From NCBI RefSeq assembly GCF_006352025.1, contig NZ_CP040936.1, positions 1 to 64,000 of the forward strand: DNA of 64,000 nucleotides, written 5' to 3'. The notes beneath the pieces were generated by a model. It saw only the letters and a list, made by a program, of their open reading frames with translations, was not told where the DNA came from and made no database searches. The DNA is from Hymenobacter sp. DG01 (GTDB lineage Bacteria > Bacteroidota > Bacteroidia > Cytophagales > Hymenobacteraceae). Below are positions 36,605-45,123 of this stretch, in pieces. The position numbers and the translations under genes were made by a program. The first letter of the stretch is position 1. Each line of letters starts with the position of its first letter.

Positions 36605-37153
36605 CTACATGCGGGGCTCCCACTTTACTTCTTCGGCATTCAGCTCATGCGCCATCTGGCGGCTGAGTACGAAAAGAAAATCGGAGAGGCGGTTGAGGTA
36701 CATAATTACCAGGTCGGCCACGAAGGAGTCTTCGCGCAGCTGAATTACCAGCCGCTCGGCCCGCCGGCATACGCACCGGGCTACGTGGGCAAATGATACC
36801 GACTGGTGTCCGCCCGGCAATACAAAAACCCGCAACTCGGGCAGGCCTTCATTCATGCGGTCCATTTCGCGCTCCAGCAGGGTAATGTCCTCGGCCTGGA
36901 GGTCCGGAATTTTCATTCTGGATTTTTCCGGATCGGAAGCCAGTGAGGCCCCTATGGTAAAAAGACGATCCTGAATTTCTTTGAGCAAGCCGCGGCGGGA
37001 GGCATTTACATCCTGGTCGCGCACCAGACCCACGTAGGAGTTCAACTCATCTACCGTACCGTAGCAGTCTATGCGGAGGCTGGATTTGGGCACGCGCGTG
37101 CCGCCAATGAGCGAGGTCAGGCCCTGGTCGCCGGTTTTGGTATAGATTTTCAA
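36605..37153 (-). CDS. PduO-type cob(I)alamin adenosyltransferase
   Basis: A 182-aa enzyme that transfers the adenosyl group of ATP to cob(I)alamin to make coenzyme B12. The ATP-binding N-terminus KIYTKTGDQGLTSLIGG is diagnostic, and R-rich VARCVCRRAERLVIQL and LNRLSDFLFVLSRQMAHEL match the rest of the PduO fold. It probably supports a B12-dependent enzyme such as methylmalonyl-CoA mutase elsewhere in the genome. The start at 37153 gives a family-typical N-terminus. The neighbours are not B12 genes, so no operon function is implied. Confidence 0.94.
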   Translation of the reverse strand: MKIYTKTGDQGLTSLIGGTRVPKSSLRIDCYGTVDELNSYVGLVRDQDVNASRRGLLKEIQDRLFTIGASLASDPEKSRMKIPDLQAEDITLLEREMDRMNEGLPELRVFVLPGGHQSVSFAHVARCVCRRAERLVIQLREDSFVADLVIMYLNRLSDFLFVLSRQMAHELNAEEVKWEPRM

Positions 37154-37242
37154 CAGAGAGGCAAAAACAGTAGAACAGAAAGTCCAACTACTAACAACCG
37201 GCCCAAAATGTTAGCCCGCGCAGGCAAATGAAGTTCCGGTAG

Positions 37243-37962
37243 CTACTGGTTGGCTAGCTGATGGGTTGCCACATCGTTGTTAACCACGTCTGATTCCACC
37301 AGGCCGTCGCGCAGGCGCACAATGCGGTGGGCGTGGCGGGCAATGTCCTCCTCGTGCGTTACCATGATAATAGTGTTCCCACGCACGTACAGCGCTTCAA
37401 ACAACTCCATGATTTCGTGGCTGGTGCGGGTGTCGAGGGCACCGGTGGGTTCGTCGGCGAGAATGATGCTGGGGTTGTTGACCAAGGCCCGGGCAATGGC
37501 TACGCGCTGGCGCTGGCCGCCACTCAGCTCATTGGGCTTGTGCATGGAGCGCTCGGCCAGTCCTACGCTGCGTAGGGCCTCATGGGCCATGTCCTGCCGC
37601 TCACTTTTACCATAGCCCGCATAAATCAGGGGTAGGGCTACGTTATCAAGCGCCGTGGCCCGGGGCAGCAGGTTAAACGACTGGAACACAAAGCCGATTT
37701 CCCGGTTCCGTACGTCGGCCAGCTGGTTGTCCGTCATGTTGCTGACGTCCTTGCCATTCAGAATATAGCGGCCGCCGGAAGGAGTGTCCAGGCAGCCCAC
37801 GATATTCATGAGCGTGGACTTGCCCGAGCCGGAAGGCCCCATGAAAGCAACGTACTCACCCCGCTGAATGGTAATGGACACCGATTGCAGGGCATGAATT
37901 TCCTCCGTTCCCATACGGTAAACTTTGGAAATATCAGTGGTTTCGATAACGGGATACAGCAT
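37243..37962 (-). CDS. ABC transporter ATPase, MacB/LolD-like
   Basis: A 239-aa ATPase. Walker A GPSGSGKS is at 42-49, the signature LSGGQRQR near 143, and Walker [10 protein letters not shown] follows with the H-loop MVTHEED. The start [29 protein letters not shown] is typical of the MacB/LolD/FtsE group that works with FtsX-like permeases in lipoprotein release or efflux. The open frame extends upstream to 38073 but would overlap the 3-prime end of the preceding gene, so I use the ATG at 37962, 16 bases after that stop. No permease gene is in the window. Confidence 0.92.
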   Translation of the reverse strand: MLYPVIETTDISKVYRMGTEEIHALQSVSITIQRGEYVAFMGPSGSGKSTLMNIVGCLDTPSGGRYILNGKDVSNMTDNQLADVRNREIGFVFQSFNLLPRATALDNVALPLIYAGYGKSERQDMAHEALRSVGLAERSMHKPNELSGGQRQRVAIARALVNNPSIILADEPTGALDTRTSHEIMELFEALYVRGNTIIMVTHEEDIARHAHRIVRLRDGLVESDVVNNDVATHQLANQ

Positions 37963-37978
37963 AACCAGTGTGGCCAGG

Positions 37979-40900
37979 TTAGTTCCAGGGGGTACCCGAG
38001 GAGGCATAAGCCGCCCGCCGGGCCGCGTACTCTGTACGAAAGGTAACGTAATCTGCCGGGGAAAGCAACGCACCCAAGTGAGCTAGGGGCGCCTCCGCGT
38101 ACTCGGTGAGGCCCACCGGCACGGCTGCCAGCACGTAAGCCTTAAGCAGGACCACCGACTCAGGGTTGTACTCGATGCCCCGCAACAGCGTGTTATAGGC
38201 CGCTGAAAAGTTGCGCTGACGGGTGTAGAAATCAGCGGCGGCTACTACCCCATTCTCTACGAAGGGGGCCTCCCGAACCAGTTGGGCGTACAGTTGTGCG
38301 GCTGATTTTGGCTGCTTGTCGGCTTCGGCCAGTGCTGCTCGGAAATAAAGGCGGTAAAATTGGTCAAATCCCTCAAAACGGCCTTGCGCGATGAGCTGCC
38401 GAAGGGCGAGCCACTGTTTTTCCCGGGTGTACAGCTCGCCACGCAGCACGTTCCAACGCGAGGCGGCCGGTGCATTAACCGGTGGCGCAAAATCCGTTAG
38501 GGCCTGGCGGGCCGCAGCCAGTTGCCCGGCCTGCATTGCGCGGGGCAGCTGAGCCAGCAGCGCCTCCGTGCGTAAGGCCGGCGCCGATAAGCTCCGAGCG
38601 GTTTGGATTAAGTCAGTGGCGGGTAGTTCGTCGCCACGAACAACCAGATATTGTACCTGTAGCGAATCGGGAGCCTGTTGGTAAAACGTACGAAAATCCG
38701 GGTCGAGCACTGCCAGTAGCCGGCGGGCAGGAGGAATGGAGGCCAGGTCAGCGCCTACCGCGGCTTGACGGGCTACGCGGCGCGCTGAATCGGGCTGGTT
38801 GGTCAGCGCCAGGGCATAGGCCGCCGGGAGGGCTGCCGTGGAGGAGCCATTTTGCCGGGCTTCCGCTAAGCGAAGAGCCGCCGGCGCCGGTAGGTGTTGG
38901 TCGAGCAGCCAGAGGCCTTGTAGCTGCTGGTAGTACGCGGTAGCGGGGCCCGAGCCGGTTGCCAGCGGCAGAATGGTTGTTTGGGCCGCCACCGGCCGGC
39001 CACCATAGTGCTGGGTAAAAGCCCGCAGGAAATTCAGCTGATCGAGGTAGGCACCATTTTCCGGCCGGGCCGCCAAGTGGGGCAACAGAGCCAGTAGCGT
39101 AGTGTCGCGGCGCAGGGCCCGGTTCAGGCCATCGTGGTAGAGGCGGGCAAAGCCAGCGGTTGTCAGGGCCGTTGCTGTATCGGGTAGAGCAACAGTGCCC
39201 GCGGGCTGGCCCGTGAAGCGAGCCAGCAATAGGGCGTTGCTGCGCAGGGCGTCGTCGGTGGTGCTCAGGCCCTGCGGCATAAGCGTATTGGCCGCAGCCC
39301 ATTGCTGCTGCCGGATTAGGTAGGCAAGGCGGTTAGCCAGCAGCACTGCATCGGTGGGGGCTGCTGCTTCGGCCCGCTCCTGATATACCTTCACCGAATC
39401 GGTAAGGGCAGAGCGAGTGTAGAGCTGGGCCAGGTCGCCGTTGAGGCGGGCGCTTCGGGGGGCGGCCTTCAGCGCGTCGCGCAGCACATTGAGGCGGTCG
39501 AAAAAGTCGCGGGGCTCGTTGTAGAGGGCCGCCAAGCGGAGCGAGATTCTTTCGGATGGACGACGGCTCAGGGCCCGGCGCAGAATATTGATTTCGTTCT
39601 GGCGCTGCTGACGGAAGCGGTACAGCGCCGCCCGGCCCAGGCTGGCCTTGTGATTGTGCTGGTCCAGCACATCACTCTCGGCATAGTAGCGTTCGGCCAG
39701 CAGCGCCTGCGAAAGGTCATCGGGGGTAAGCTCGCTTTGTAAGCGGGCTAGGTCGCCCAGGTTGTTGTAGTAGCCCGCTTTTACCTGGTTGGCGATGATA
39801 AACTGGTTGCGCAACAGCACCAGGCCCAGCAGCCCAAGGCCCAAGCCGTACATGGCATAGAACGGAAAGCGCCGGGGCTCATACACCACGCGGTGCACCG
39901 GCAGCTTCTGGCGCAGCAAGGGGGCAAAGTTCAGCAGCACGTACAGCAGAAAAGCACCGCCCACGCACAGCAGCGCCAAGGCTGTGAAGTCGCGGGCAGC
40001 CAGCAGCAGCGGGTCGTTGGCGGTAGCCAGCGCGTACCCGAGGGCAGCCGCGCCCAGCAGTACCAGCGCCAGATACAGTAGCTGCATGCCGGAGTGGTAG
40101 GGCACCCAGGCCTGGTAGGTGGTAGCCCGGCGCCGGAGCCTCAGCCAGCCAATGACCACGGCCGGCAGCAGCAGCACCAGCGGATCAAGGTGCCAGCCAG
40201 GGGCTATTTCTACCTCCCCATTGTTCCAGTAGTAAAGCAGCAGCGTGCCCAGATACAAGCCACTGGCCAGCACGAAGGGTAGCACGCCAAAGCGTGCCGC
40301 CGGCGTATCGGCCTGGGTGTTTAGCCATAGCAGGCCATGCACATTCTCGAAGGCCACCCACACCACCACCAGTGCAAAAGCTACCGCGCCACTTACTGTA
40401 AAGAAGCCGCTCAGGTGCAGGGCCGTTACCTCGGCCGGGGCCGGGCTCTGCGTAAACAATAAGGCTCCTAAACCAGCTACCAGAAGTCCGAAGAGCAGCA
40501 GGCGTTTCAGCAGGCTGGTTTCCGGATGGAAGGCGTGGAAATAGTAGGCGGGTAACCCCAGCGCGGCTAATGCCAGCACCAGAAAGTACTGCTGCCCGGC
40601 ATCAAATACATTCAGTAAGTCCGCATTCAAGGACATCAACAGGAAGATGACCAGGGCCATGCCAGCCACAAAGGCGGGCCGGGCCAGGCGGCTGATAACG
40701 GCCAGAAAATAGGCCAGGGCTACCCCCAGCAAACCTACCAAGGCAAACGCCGCTTCCGAGCGCAGAAAGGGCCCGGCCACATCGTAGGTTTGCGTGACCA
40801 GGTAGGTATTAGCCTGCACGGGTAGTGCTTCCAAGCCAATGCGCACGGTAGCCACGGTAGTAGGCACCGGGGTTAGCTGTGCTACCGGCTGCACCGGCAG

Positions 40901-41035
40901 GACGGCATCTTCGGCAGTGAAATAGTGCCAGCCCGCTGCTGCCACAGCCAGCACGGCGCATAGCGCAAGAAGCAAAAGCGGGCCGTGCCACTGGCGCGGG
41001 CGCGGCGAAACGGTGGAGGAAGCAGCAGGCACCAA
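37979..41035 (-). CDS. Large membrane-TPR protein, function unknown
   Basis: A 1018-aa protein with two parts. The first 430 residues are very hydrophobic, with about 11-12 predicted transmembrane helices plus an extracytoplasmic loop after the first one (about 41-90). The rest is soluble and helical with TPR-like pairs, for example [26 protein letters not shown] and [26 protein letters not shown]. No catalytic motif or named domain is recognised. The start codon is TTG (41035) or the next GTG; it begins 3 bases after the gatC stop codon, so translation is probably coupled. Its stop lies 16 bases before the ABC ATPase start, so gatC, this gene and the ATPase form one transcript. Confidence 0.8.
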   Translation of the reverse strand: MVPAASSTVSPRPRQWHGPLLLLALCAVLAVAAAGWHYFTAEDAVLPVQPVAQLTPVPTTVATVRIGLEALPVQANTYLVTQTYDVAGPFLRSEAAFALVGLLGVALAYFLAVISRLARPAFVAGMALVIFLLMSLNADLLNVFDAGQQYFLVLALAALGLPAYYFHAFHPETSLLKRLLLFGLLVAGLGALLFTQSPAPAEVTALHLSGFFTVSGAVAFALVVVWVAFENVHGLLWLNTQADTPAARFGVLPFVLASGLYLGTLLLYYWNNGEVEIAPGWHLDPLVLLLPAVVIGWLRLRRRATTYQAWVPYHSGMQLLYLALVLLGAAALGYALATANDPLLLAARDFTALALLCVGGAFLLYVLLNFAPLLRQKLPVHRVVYEPRRFPFYAMYGLGLGLLGLVLLRNQFIIANQVKAGYYNNLGDLARLQSELTPDDLSQALLAERYYAESDVLDQHNHKASLGRAALYRFRQQRQNEINILRRALSRRPSERISLRLAALYNEPRDFFDRLNVLRDALKAAPRSARLNGDLAQLYTRSALTDSVKVYQERAEAAAPTDAVLLANRLAYLIRQQQWAAANTLMPQGLSTTDDALRSNALLLARFTGQPAGTVALPDTATALTTAGFARLYHDGLNRALRRDTTLLALLPHLAARPENGAYLDQLNFLRAFTQHYGGRPVAAQTTILPLATGSGPATAYYQQLQGLWLLDQHLPAPAALRLAEARQNGSSTAALPAAYALALTNQPDSARRVARQAAVGADLASIPPARRLLAVLDPDFRTFYQQAPDSLQVQYLVVRGDELPATDLIQTARSLSAPALRTEALLAQLPRAMQAGQLAAARQALTDFAPPVNAPAASRWNVLRGELYTREKQWLALRQLIAQGRFEGFDQFYRLYFRAALAEADKQPKSAAQLYAQLVREAPFVENGVVAAADFYTRQRNFSAAYNTLLRGIEYNPESVVLLKAYVLAAVPVGLTEYAEAPLAHLGALLSPADYVTFRTEYAARRAAYASSGTPWN

Positions 41036-41038
41036 CAG

Positions 41039-41326
41039 TTAGTCCAGCACTTTAGGTACGCGGAAGTAGTCGGAGTCTTTGCGCGGGGCGTTGCGCAGGC
41101 CATCCTGGTGGCTTACCGTGTTTTGCGGCTCGTCGGGGCGCAACACGTTAATTTCCTGGGACAGGTGTACCAGCGGCTCTACGTCGGTGGTATCCAGCTG
41201 GCGGAGCTGATCCACCCAGTCCAGAATCTTGTTCAGGTCGCCGAGCATCTGCTGCTCTTTGGTGGCGTCAAACTCAAGGCGGGCCAGGTGGGCCAGGCCG
41301 CGAAGGGTAGCAAGGTCGGTGCTCAC
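41039..41326 (-). CDS. gatC: Asp/Glu-tRNA amidotransferase subunit C
   Basis: GatC (95 aa) is the small subunit that stabilises GatA-GatB in making Gln-tRNA(Gln) or Asn-tRNA(Asn). The sequence runs LATLRGLAHLARLEFDATKEQQMLGDLNKILDWVDQLRQLDTTDVEPL and then the conserved LRPDEP with a charged tail. Length is normal. gatA and gatB are not nearby. It is the first gene of a transcript that continues into the large membrane-TPR protein. Confidence 0.93.
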   Translation of the reverse strand: MSTDLATLRGLAHLARLEFDATKEQQMLGDLNKILDWVDQLRQLDTTDVEPLVHLSQEINVLRPDEPQNTVSHQDGLRNAPRKDSDYFRVPKVLD

Positions 41327-41416
41327 AGGATAAAAGAAAGTGAGAGGTAAAGATGAGAAATTGAAGCCGGGAAAGCAGGGTATTGGCTGAAAGAGGCCAG
41401 AGCGCCGGGCGAGGGG

Positions 41417-42220
41417 TCAGGCCCGCACCAGGGGTTCCGGTTCCGCCGGCCGCCAGGTGCTGGCCTCCGGAATGCCCCCGGCCTCGGGCCGCAGGGCGCT
41501 GGCAATAAGGTCGTAGGCCTGCTGTTTCAGGGCTGGGGCATCGGCGGTGGTGAGACCAGTGGTTGGAATAGGTTCGTGCACGATGATGGCCAGGCGGGAG
41601 TAGCGCACCCGCAGGCCGCTAACATCGGGCATAAACCGGTGGTTCAGGGGCATGGTAATGGGCACCACGGGCACCCCAGCCGCAATGGCCAGCTGAAAGG
41701 CTCCATCCTTGAAGGGTTCCAGCTGCTGGCCGGGAGTTTTGGAAATAGCGCCTTCCGGGAAGATAACCACGGAGCGGCCCGCTTCCAGCGTGCGGCGGGC
41801 CTGCACCATCGCGCGGCCCCGACTCACAGCACTTTCGCGGTCCACGGTAATGTAGGCCCGCCCGAAGATGGGACCCCACACCGGCACCTGCGCCAGCGAG
41901 CTTTTACCCATAATATTAAGCCAGCCAGGAATGGTGCGGAACAGCAGGGGAATATCAATGTAGGAGCTGTGGTTGGCTACGTACACGCAAGGTTGGCCAA
42001 CCGGCAGCCGATGGGCGCCTACGGTTTCTACCGGCATGCCCCACATCCGAATGAAAAGCTTGCTCCAGTATCGGTTGAGAGCATGCAGGTAGCGGTGCCA
42101 GGCAGGGCGCTGGCTTAGGGCCCACTGCAGCGGATACGTCAGCACGAACGGCATTACAAACCAGAACGTAGCCCAGGTGGTGTACAATCGGTGGCCGATA
42201 AAGCGGAGTAAGCGCGACAT
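41417..42220 (-). CDS. plsC: 1-acyl-glycerol-3-phosphate acyltransferase
   Basis: A 267-aa membrane enzyme that acylates lysophosphatidic acid to phosphatidic acid. The acyltransferase motif HX4D is H84-SSYI-D89, and the glycerol-phosphate motif FPEGAISKTPG is present near 153. An N-terminal hydrophobic helix (about residues 13-35) anchors it to the membrane. The C-terminal 25 residues are Pro- and Glu-rich and probably disordered. It starts at the ATG at 42220 with an exact -7 box 5 bases upstream. Confidence 0.92.
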   Translation of the reverse strand: MSRLLRFIGHRLYTTWATFWFVMPFVLTYPLQWALSQRPAWHRYLHALNRYWSKLFIRMWGMPVETVGAHRLPVGQPCVYVANHSSYIDIPLLFRTIPGWLNIMGKSSLAQVPVWGPIFGRAYITVDRESAVSRGRAMVQARRTLEAGRSVVIFPEGAISKTPGQQLEPFKDGAFQLAIAAGVPVVPITMPLNHRFMPDVSGLRVRYSRLAIIVHEPIPTTGLTTADAPALKQQAYDLIASALRPEAGGIPEASTWRPAEPEPLVRA

Positions 42221-42225
42221 GGGTG

Positions 42226-42233
42226 CAAAAGTA
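42226..42233 (-). promoter_or_regulatory. -7 box TACTTTTG directly before the plsC start
   Basis: The minus strand reads TACTTTTG then five bases then ATG, the same octamer as at dxr. Transcription from it would start at or beside the ATG. Confidence 0.45.
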
Positions 42234-42301
42234 CGGGGAATGTCAGAAGGGGCCTATGTCCAGCTGGCTGGCCGGTGGCTGTCGGGCCAGGCCGACTGCC
42301 G

Positions 42302-42874
42302 CTACACGCCCAGCAGCCGGGCGGCTTTCAGCAGGCCGGCCACACTAATGGCGTCCGTGATGCGGCTCTCCATTACCAGCTCCACCGCCTGGGCCAGGGG
42401 GAGCTTCCAGAGGCGCAGATCCTCGGTTTCTTCGGGTTCCACGTCGCCCTGGGTTAGCTCCTGGGCCAGAAACACGAAGCCTTCTTCATCCGTGACGGAG
42501 TTGGACGTGTGCAGGCGCATGATGTTGGTCCAGCGGGCAGCCAGCAGACCGGTTTCTTCGCGCAGCTCCCGCTGCGCCGATTCCAGGATATCCAGCTCCA
42601 CGGGGCCGCCACCCATCGGAATTTCCCAGCTGTACTCGCTCAGGGCGTAACGGTACTGGCCCACCAGCCAGGTGTTGCCTTCCGCGTCAACCGGAATGAT
42701 GCCCAGGGCTTTATTCTTCATGGACACTACCCCATAAATACCCGGGTTGCCGGCGGGGTTGATGATTTGGTCTTCCCGCACCCGAATCCAGGGATTCTGG
42801 TACTTGATTTCCGAGTTCAGGCGCTGCCAGGGGTTATGGTTTTCGTCAACGTGCGGAGCGGAGGTAGGGGTCAT
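42302..42874 (-). CDS. Nudix hydrolase (ADP-sugar pyrophosphatase-like)
   Basis: A 190-aa Nudix protein. The core is EIPMGGGPVELDILESAQRELREETGLL; REL-REETGL is intact. The glutamate that normally stands eight residues before the first Arg is displaced by one, a small loop change seen by eye. The flanking sequences (VSMKNKALGIIPVDAEG, HTSNSVTDEEGFVFLAQEL) resemble ADP-ribose/ADP-sugar pyrophosphatases of the NudF type. The precise substrate is unknown. An exact -7 box TACCTTTG lies at 42913-42906 on the minus strand, about 32 bases before the ATG. Confidence 0.88.
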   Translation of the reverse strand: MTPTSAPHVDENHNPWQRLNSEIKYQNPWIRVREDQIINPAGNPGIYGVVSMKNKALGIIPVDAEGNTWLVGQYRYALSEYSWEIPMGGGPVELDILESAQRELREETGLLAARWTNIMRLHTSNSVTDEEGFVFLAQELTQGDVEPEETEDLRLWKLPLAQAVELVMESRITDAISVAGLLKAARLLGV

Positions 42875-42905
42875 GCCGGGTATAGAAGAAGATAGATGAC
42901 GGCCG

Positions 42906-42913
42906 CAAAGGTA
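42906..42913 (-). promoter_or_regulatory. -7 box TACCTTTG for the Nudix gene
   Basis: An exact TAnnTTTG match on the minus strand, ending 31 bases before the ATG at 42874. Confidence 0.42.
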
Positions 42914-43035
42914 GGGCCCGGCGCGTTTTTAACCGGACGCCGCTGCTCTCACCGGGCAGAATACACAGTTTGCCGGGCATGAGCGGCCATTAAGCCAATA
43001 ACCCAGCACAGGGCCTTGGGGCTAGCTTACCTTTG

Positions 43036-43184
43036 ACTCAGTAATAAAGCAGCGCGCGTAGGGTTTATGGAAAGGAAGGCTCGTACCGCGAAGTGTTGAC
43101 CACCGACAAAAGGAGTAGGGTGGATGAATGATATTTGTCGGTCAACGCGACGGAAAAAGCCGCTGCCTCAGGCAGCGGCTTTTT
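43036..43184 (+). ncRNA. Candidate small RNA ending in a strong terminator
   Basis: An exact -7 box TACCTTTG (43028-43035) is followed by about 150 bases that end in an intrinsic terminator (43154-43184) with no credible gene between. Just before the terminator, GTTGACCACCGACAAA (about 43097-43112) can pair with TTTGTCGGTCAAC (about 43133-43145), leaving a 3-base bulge. The only open frame is ten codons (MERKARTAKC). This promoter-structure-terminator layout is what a small RNA looks like, but it does not match any RNA family I recognise (not tRNA, RNase P, tmRNA or SRP RNA). Start and size are estimates. Confidence 0.4.
43154..43184 (+). terminator. Intrinsic terminator of the candidate small RNA
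   Basis: AAAAAGCCGCTGCC (43154-43167) pairs perfectly with GGCAGCGGCTTTTT (43171-43184) around a 3-base loop. T-runs occur on both strands. It lies 118 bases before the next start codon. Confidence 0.88.
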
Positions 43185-43301
43185 TATTTGCCTTGGGGCT
43201 GGGGCCCGAATCCTGTAAGCCGGTAAGGCTAACCTCAGCCTTCGGGCATGCGTAGGAAACCGTAATCGGCCGTTCATTTCCCGACCGATGCTTTCCTTTT
43301 T

Positions 43302-43547
43302 ATGGCTAACCAACCGAAAAACCAAGCATCTCAGCCGCAAGCCGGCGACCCGCTATTCAATCTCAAGCACGCCCAGGCCGAGTCGGAACTGGCCGAAAAA
43401 ACCGGTGGCCTCGGACCCATTACTAACGTGTACATCACCACGGACGAAGATGATTCCATCGATGAAGGTCCCCGCGACAAACAGGGCTTCCGCCGCGGTG
43501 AGTCGGCCGGACCGGATGCAGGCTCCACGGCCGGCAGTCATAAATAA
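43302..43547 (+). CDS. Small acidic, probably disordered protein
   Basis: An 81-aa protein, rich in Gln, Asp, Glu, Gly and Pro and without a hydrophobic core or Cys. The middle contains a short ordered-looking segment GLGPITNVYITTDEDDSIDEGP, with the rest low in complexity. It has no signal peptide. I recognise no family. The gene is supported by its placement between two strong terminators (43154-43184 and 43594-43633) that fit a small single-gene transcript, and by a good ATG. Overlapping frames on either strand are less likely. Confidence 0.6.
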   Translation: MANQPKNQASQPQAGDPLFNLKHAQAESELAEKTGGLGPITNVYITTDEDDSIDEGPRDKQGFRRGESAGPDAGSTAGSHK

Positions 43548-43593
43548 AATCAGGTGCGCGCCAGACGTGCACACGTGAGCATCGTTGCTCTGG

Positions 43594-43633
43594 AAAAGCC
43601 TCCGCGGGCGCTTCGGCCCTCGCGGAGGCTTTT
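43594..43633 (+). terminator. Terminator after the small acidic protein gene
   Basis: AAAAGCCTCCGCG (43594-43606) pairs with CGCGGAGGCTTTT (43621-43633); T-run follows. Confidence 0.88.
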
Positions 43634-43722
43634 TTATGTTCGGCCAGGTCACTGGAAATTGTGCCTACCCCCGACCGGAGCCTAAGGCTAAAGCCGGTAA
43701 GTGCTGCGTATTTTCGCGCCGT

Positions 43723-44295
43723 ATGTTACTAGTATCTCACACCGGCGAGCCGCTGGAAGCTGGTCTCGATGAAGCCGGCCGCGGCTGTTTGGCCGGCCCG
43801 GTATTTGCCGCCGCCGTTATTCTGCCCCCGGATTTTGCCCCGCGCTACCTCAACGATTCCAAGCAAATGACGGCCAAGCGCCGCGAGCAGGTGCGCCTCG
43901 AAATCTGCCAGGAAGCAATTTCCTGGGCCGTAGCCGAAGCCTCGCCCCAGGAAATTGCCAGCCTCAACATTGCCCAGGCCAGCTATCTGGCCATGCACCG
44001 TGCCGCCGAGCAGCTGCAACCGCGTCCTACCCACCTGCTGGTAGATGGCAACCGCTTTCGGGCCCACGCCATTCCGCACACCTGCATCATCGGGGGTGAT
44101 GCGGTGTACCGGTCCATTGCTGCCGCTTCGGTGCTAGCCAAAACTTTCCGCGATGAGCGGATGCGGGAGCTGGCCCAGAAGTACCCGGCGTATGGCTGGG
44201 AGCAAAACGCCGGCTACCCCACTGCCGCCCACCGTACCGCCATCCGCAACTTCGGGCCCACCGAACACCACCGCATGGGCTTTCGGCTGCTTTGA
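43723..44295 (+). CDS. rnhB: Ribonuclease HII
   Basis: RNase HII (190 aa) removes ribonucleotides from DNA-RNA hybrids. The DEDD active site is D16-E17 (GLDEAGRG), D108 (LLVDGN) and D126 (GGDAVYRSI). [12 protein letters not shown] and the tail [14 protein letters not shown] also match the family. I start at the ATG at 43723, because the longer open frame from 43585 runs back into a terminator stem. A near-match -7 box TATTTTCG (43709-43716) ends 6 bases before this ATG. The stop lies before a repeat-rich intergenic region. Confidence 0.95.
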   Translation: MLLVSHTGEPLEAGLDEAGRGCLAGPVFAAAVILPPDFAPRYLNDSKQMTAKRREQVRLEICQEAISWAVAEASPQEIASLNIAQASYLAMHRAAEQLQPRPTHLLVDGNRFRAHAIPHTCIIGGDAVYRSIAAASVLAKTFRDERMRELAQKYPAYGWEQNAGYPTAAHRTAIRNFGPTEHHRMGFRLL

Positions 44296-44389
44296 AGAGT
44301 GGTGGAATGGTGAATTGGTGATTTGACACTTTACAAGTGCTGATGGGGTAGGCCCAATGGTACGGGCCATTAGCCGTGCCGCTTCTGAC

Positions 44390-44507
44390 CTTTCAAACGC
44401 CCCGTAGGGGTGGCATATTGGTAGTAATCCATGGGCCATACTGTGTAAAAAGCCCCAGCGGGGCGCCACCACTCGTTCAACGAGTAGTGGCGCCCCGCTG
44501 GGGCTTT
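44390..44507. repeat. Palindromic intergenic element with CCCCGTAGGGG and GCCCCAGCGGGGC
   Basis: Two palindromic units lie in one spacer. The first is CCCCGTAGGGG (about 44400-44410) followed by TGGCATATTGGTAGTAATCC. The second is a 27-bp near-perfect inverted repeat, 44449-44475 with 44481-44507, with one mismatch. It resembles the palindromic elements scattered between genes in many Bacteroidota, but only this copy is in the window. It separates convergent rnhB and the response regulator and may act as their terminator. Confidence 0.6.
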
Positions 44508-44593
44508 GAGCTATCAGGAGGGGTAGGGCCTGCTACTGGTCGGTCATCTTCTAGGGTTACCTAGGCCGCAGGTGCACTATGACTACCTCTTCT

Positions 44594-45037
44594 TTACTCC
44601 TTCAAGCGCAGCAAATCCAGGAAAAGGCTAAAGCCATCCACGGTGGTGCCGCCCTCCCCGAAGCTGTCGAAGCTCAGGGGCTTGATGATGTAGCCGCTCA
44701 CGGCCAGGTCCTGGGCCTTCAGGCGGTCAGTTTCCAGATCAGAGGTTGTTGTGATGAACACGTTGAGGCCTACGAACTCCGGGTCGGAGCGCAGGGTAGA
44801 AAGCAACTCCAGCCCGTTCATGCGCGGCATGTTCAGATCGAGCATTACCACGCTGGGCTTCGGAATGGCGGGTTGACCGCCCTCGCCGCGCAGCATGTTC
44901 AGGGCCTCGCGGCCGTTGCGGGCAATGTAGAGGGGCACGTCCACATTATGCTTGCGCAGCTCGCGCTGCACATTCATAATGTCTAGTTGGTCGTCCTCGA
45001 CAAGTAAGATGCTGGGTTGTTCGGAAGCAGAAGCCAT
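44594..45037 (-). CDS. Receiver-only response regulator
   Basis: A 147-aa protein made of a single CheY-like receiver domain. The phosphate-accepting Asp is D67 (VVMLDLNMP), with acidic D15-D16 (LVEDDQ), a T/S switch region FITTTSD and K near IIKPLS. There is no output domain. This Rcp1-like type with long beta4-alpha4 loops often works as the partner of phytochrome-type or CHASE3 kinases. It lies 86 bases downstream of the histidine kinase gene on the same strand, so it is very likely the target. How the output is read is unknown; a protein interaction is inferred. Confidence 0.92.
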   Translation of the reverse strand: MASASEQPSILLVEDDQLDIMNVQRELRKHNVDVPLYIARNGREALNMLRGEGGQPAIPKPSVVMLDLNMPRMNGLELLSTLRSDPEFVGLNVFITTTSDLETDRLKAQDLAVSGYIIKPLSFDSFGEGGTTVDGFSLFLDLLRLKE

Positions 45038-45123
45038 AGAAAGAAGAGCAGGATAGGTGCCTGATGGCAGCTGTTTTTATACGGCAAGTAACGCACAATG
45101 GAGGAAATGGCTGGGCCAGAAAC

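Noticed and set aside
43065..43340. 91-codon minus-strand frame overlapping the candidate small RNA
   Set aside because: It crosses a strong terminator stem and has an Arg-rich random-looking product.
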